Below the pieces are notes generated by a model. The model did not search any database, had not been told where the DNA came from, and saw nothing but the letters and a program-made list of their open reading frames with translations. Both the position numbers and the translations under genes were made by a program. Of a stretch of DNA of 8,363 bases, positions 7,297-8,363 are shown piece after piece. The DNA is from Deltaproteobacteria bacterium (GTDB lineage Bacteria; Desulfobacterota; Desulfarculia; Adiutricales; Adiutricaceae), in the NCBI GenBank assembly GCA_031288745.1, contig JAITQT010000500.1, forward strand, positions 1 through 8,363, written 5' to 3'. Position 1 is the stretch's first letter, and each line of letters starts with the position of its first letter.

Positions 7297-7299
7297 CAG

Positions 7300-7585
7300 G
7301 TGTCAGTTCACCAATGTGAACGTTTAAGGGCCCGTTCTCAAGAGAGAACGCTGCGGGGCCAAGCCTATTGAAAGGGACGACACATACCGCAGCAATGTGG
7401 CCCCCTATAGTAGCTTAGTAATTTTAAAATTAATCAAAGTTAAAATATATGGTTGGAGCAGAGAGCTAAGTAGAAACCTCAAAAGAACTACTGTTAAGAT
7501 CTTAAGGGTAGGCTAAAACTCAATTACTACTCGAAAGTCGCTACCAGCCGCAACGTGGGGAAAAAAAGACTTGGTGAACGGTTAC
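7300..7585 (+). mobile_element. MITE-like non-coding element, right copy, with 8-bp target duplication
   Basis: This 286-bp element is the inverted counterpart of 1251-1531. It is bounded by a perfect direct repeat, ATAATCAG at 7292-7299 and again at 7586-7593. Its ends form a 15-bp imperfect terminal inverted repeat (12 of 15): GTGTCAGTTCACCAA at the left, and GTAACCGTTCACCAA read inward from the right. An 8-bp duplication with an end starting GTAA is what the IS66 family produces, so it may be a non-autonomous IS66-type element. It encodes no protein. Inside are several possible long-range pairings, including TGCGG with CCGCA and CTTAG (7414-7418) with CTAAG (7466-7470), so a folded transcript is possible. 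It sits about 160 bp upstream of mttB and faces away from it. Confidence 0.75.
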
Positions 7586-7599
7586 ATAATCAGTAAGAA

Positions 7600-7655
7600 T
7601 TTTGACTAAAAATTAGGTGAAGTGAAAATAAAAATTAGTTAAAATTATTTTTTTT
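7600..7655 (+). terminator. Terminator-like stem and T-run downstream of the right repeat copy
   Basis: TTTTGACTAA at 7600-7609 pairs with TTAGTTAAAA at 7635-7644, with one G-U pair, followed at once by TTA and a run of eight T. The stem is AT-rich and the loop long, so it is weak. If real it would end a plus-strand transcript that covers the repeat element. Confidence 0.3.
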
Positions 7656-7960
7656 GATTTTTTATAGGGTTCCTTACTTTGAGCCCCAAGAGTTATCTAT
7701 AGCTTAGTCATCTATACGACTTTATTTTTTACTTAAACTCCTTTAATTTTAGCATGGCTTTAGTCTACACTTAAGAACTAAGATAAGTCAAGAGGAAAAA
7801 ACGCTTTCAATTTTTATCCAATTTTTTTAGTTTTTAACCATATTTAAAATGTCAATGTTTCAAAACTAATACACGTTAGCCTCGAGCTTGAGATCGGCCT
7901 ATTTGAGTCGAAATAATATTCAAGTTTAATCGTTAACTTAATTGAGGAGATTAAAAATAC

Positions 7961-7995
7961 TTGCGATATGGCCTACTTCTAGGCCTAAGTCGCAA
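7961..7995. other. Interrupted hairpin in intergenic DNA
   Basis: Two 6-bp arms (TTGCGA/TCGCAA and GGCCTA/TAGGCC) are separated by a small internal loop and close on a CTTC loop. Read on the minus strand it is followed by GTATTTTTAATC, so it could terminate minus-strand transcription, for example read-through from the insertion sequence. The purpose is unknown. Confidence 0.3.
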
Positions 7996-8243
7996 CCCCG
8001 GCGGCTTAATAATATCGCTAATATTAATTCTGATGGTACTTATTAGCCTTTATATCAGAGTAACGTAGATCTTTTTGCTGGACTTTTTTAATTTTGTTTG
8101 CTATAGTCTCGAAAGCGGGAGCCGCGTTCAATTTGCGTCAGTTTTCTCTTATAAAGTTAGCCGTAATTCCCTCAGTTTTTCTCACCACGTGGTGAAAATT
8201 AGATCAAAGTGAAATTTACTTGACACATGACCGAGTTCATTGT

Positions 8244-8279
8244 CCCCTTTGTGGTGTGAGATCTCACACCACAAAGGGG
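8244..8279 (+). promoter_or_regulatory. 36-bp perfect palindrome covering the transposase ribosome site
   Basis: The 18-base arms meet at AGATCT (centre 8261/8262). The right arm ends in AAAGGGG at 8273-8279, six bases before the ATG at 8286, and this is the only Shine-Dalgarno candidate. In RNA the arm would be paired with CCCCTTT at 8244-8250. A hairpin hiding the ribosome site in long transcripts is a known safeguard in insertion sequences, limiting transposase made from outside promoters. The application here is inference. Confidence 0.6.
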
Positions 8280-8285
8280 TTGCAA

Positions 8286-8363
8286 ATGGCACCAGGTTTT
8301 ATTCGATATGAACTCAAAAATGGGGTTGAATATGCTTCAGTCTACAAAGCGAAACGCGTTGGG
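8286..8363 (+). CDS. IS1634/IS4-type transposase, N-terminal fragment at window edge
   Basis: Only the first 26 codons are present. The opening MAPGFIRYELKNGVEYAS, followed shortly by a basic stretch (YKAKRVG), matches the N-terminus typical of IS1634-family DDE transposases, which commonly start with a GFIRY segment and a GVEYAS segment. The catalytic domain lies outside the window. It is the only plus-strand gene here. The ribosome site AAAGGGG lies inside the palindrome at 8244-8279. Confidence 0.75.
   Translation, partial: MAPGFIRYELKNGVEYASVYKAKRVG

Larger units (their letters stand above)
7586..8243. other. AT-rich intergenic region, no gene seen
   Basis: No open frame on either strand looks like a gene and I recognise no tRNA. 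Visible pieces are a terminator-like stem at 7600-7655, a hairpin at 7961-7995 (TTGCGA with TCGCAA and GGCCTA with TAGGCC), and a 14-bp palindrome TCACCACGTGGTGA at 8182-8195. A TTGACA at 8220-8225 has no good -10 at normal spacing. The left end of the downstream insertion sequence probably lies in the last 100 bases or so, but I cannot place it. Confidence 0.4.
8244..8363 (+). mobile_element. Left part of an IS1634-like insertion sequence
   Basis: The transposase start at 8286 and the palindrome before it mark the beginning of an insertion sequence that continues beyond the window. The true left terminal repeat is upstream of or within this span and could not be identified without the right end, so the start given here is only the palindrome's edge. 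Confidence 0.55.

Noticed and set aside
7300..7585. The repeat as a known RNA (tmRNA, RNase P RNA, 6S, SRP RNA, group I or II intron, cobalamin riboswitch, tRNA-Pyl)
   Set aside because: I could not find the conserved core sequences of any of these families in either copy.
8182..8195. Palindrome TCACCACGTGGTGA as the insertion-sequence end or an operator
   Set aside because: Without the other end of the element there is nothing to match it to, and it has no position-specific support.
1..8363. CRISPR array or defence system
   Set aside because: There are no regularly spaced short repeats and no recognisable defence genes; the only long repeat is the two-copy inverted element.

Overview
The window looks like bacterial DNA from an anaerobe that uses methylated amines. 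Genes are compact and most have a clear Shine-Dalgarno site. One MttB-type methyltransferase carries an in-frame amber codon exactly where pyrrolysine sits in trimethylamine methyltransferases, so the host should decode UAG as pyrrolysine. Pyl-decoding bacteria with MttB homologues are known among Desulfobacterota and Clostridia; the sequence does not let me choose between them. No pyl biosynthesis gene, corrinoid protein or RamA-like activase lies in the window.

Layout. All gene-sized coding regions except the right-edge transposase are on the minus strand, so transcription runs from high to low coordinates: mttB with internal amber (7140-5626), a HAD-type phosphatase (5357-4716), a choline-kinase/APH-like kinase (4503-3256), a LicB-like DMT permease (3172-2111), a small winged-helix regulator (2099-1818), an intergenic stretch of about 800 bp, then the start of a second MttB-superfamily gene without pyrrolysine (1023 to beyond position 1). 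At the right edge an IS1634-like transposase begins on the plus strand (8286 onwards).

Two copies of an approximately 280-bp non-coding element, about 91% identical, lie in inverted orientation at 1251-1531 and 7300-7585, outside the mttB-to-regulator block. The right copy has a perfect 8-bp direct repeat at its ends and 15-bp imperfect terminal inverted repeats; the left copy has a 7-of-8 direct repeat. They look like a MITE whose ends resemble the IS66 family, but their internal conservation and possible folding also leave room for a mobile structured RNA. I do not recognise the element.

A plausible joint role is handling of choline or related quaternary amines: import by the LicB-like permease, phosphorylation and dephosphorylation by the kinase and HAD enzyme, and methyl transfer from trimethylamine or a betaine to a corrinoid protein encoded elsewhere. 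The family assignments are firm for the MttB proteins, good for the permease, and general for the kinase and phosphatase; the pathway link is inference from gene order.
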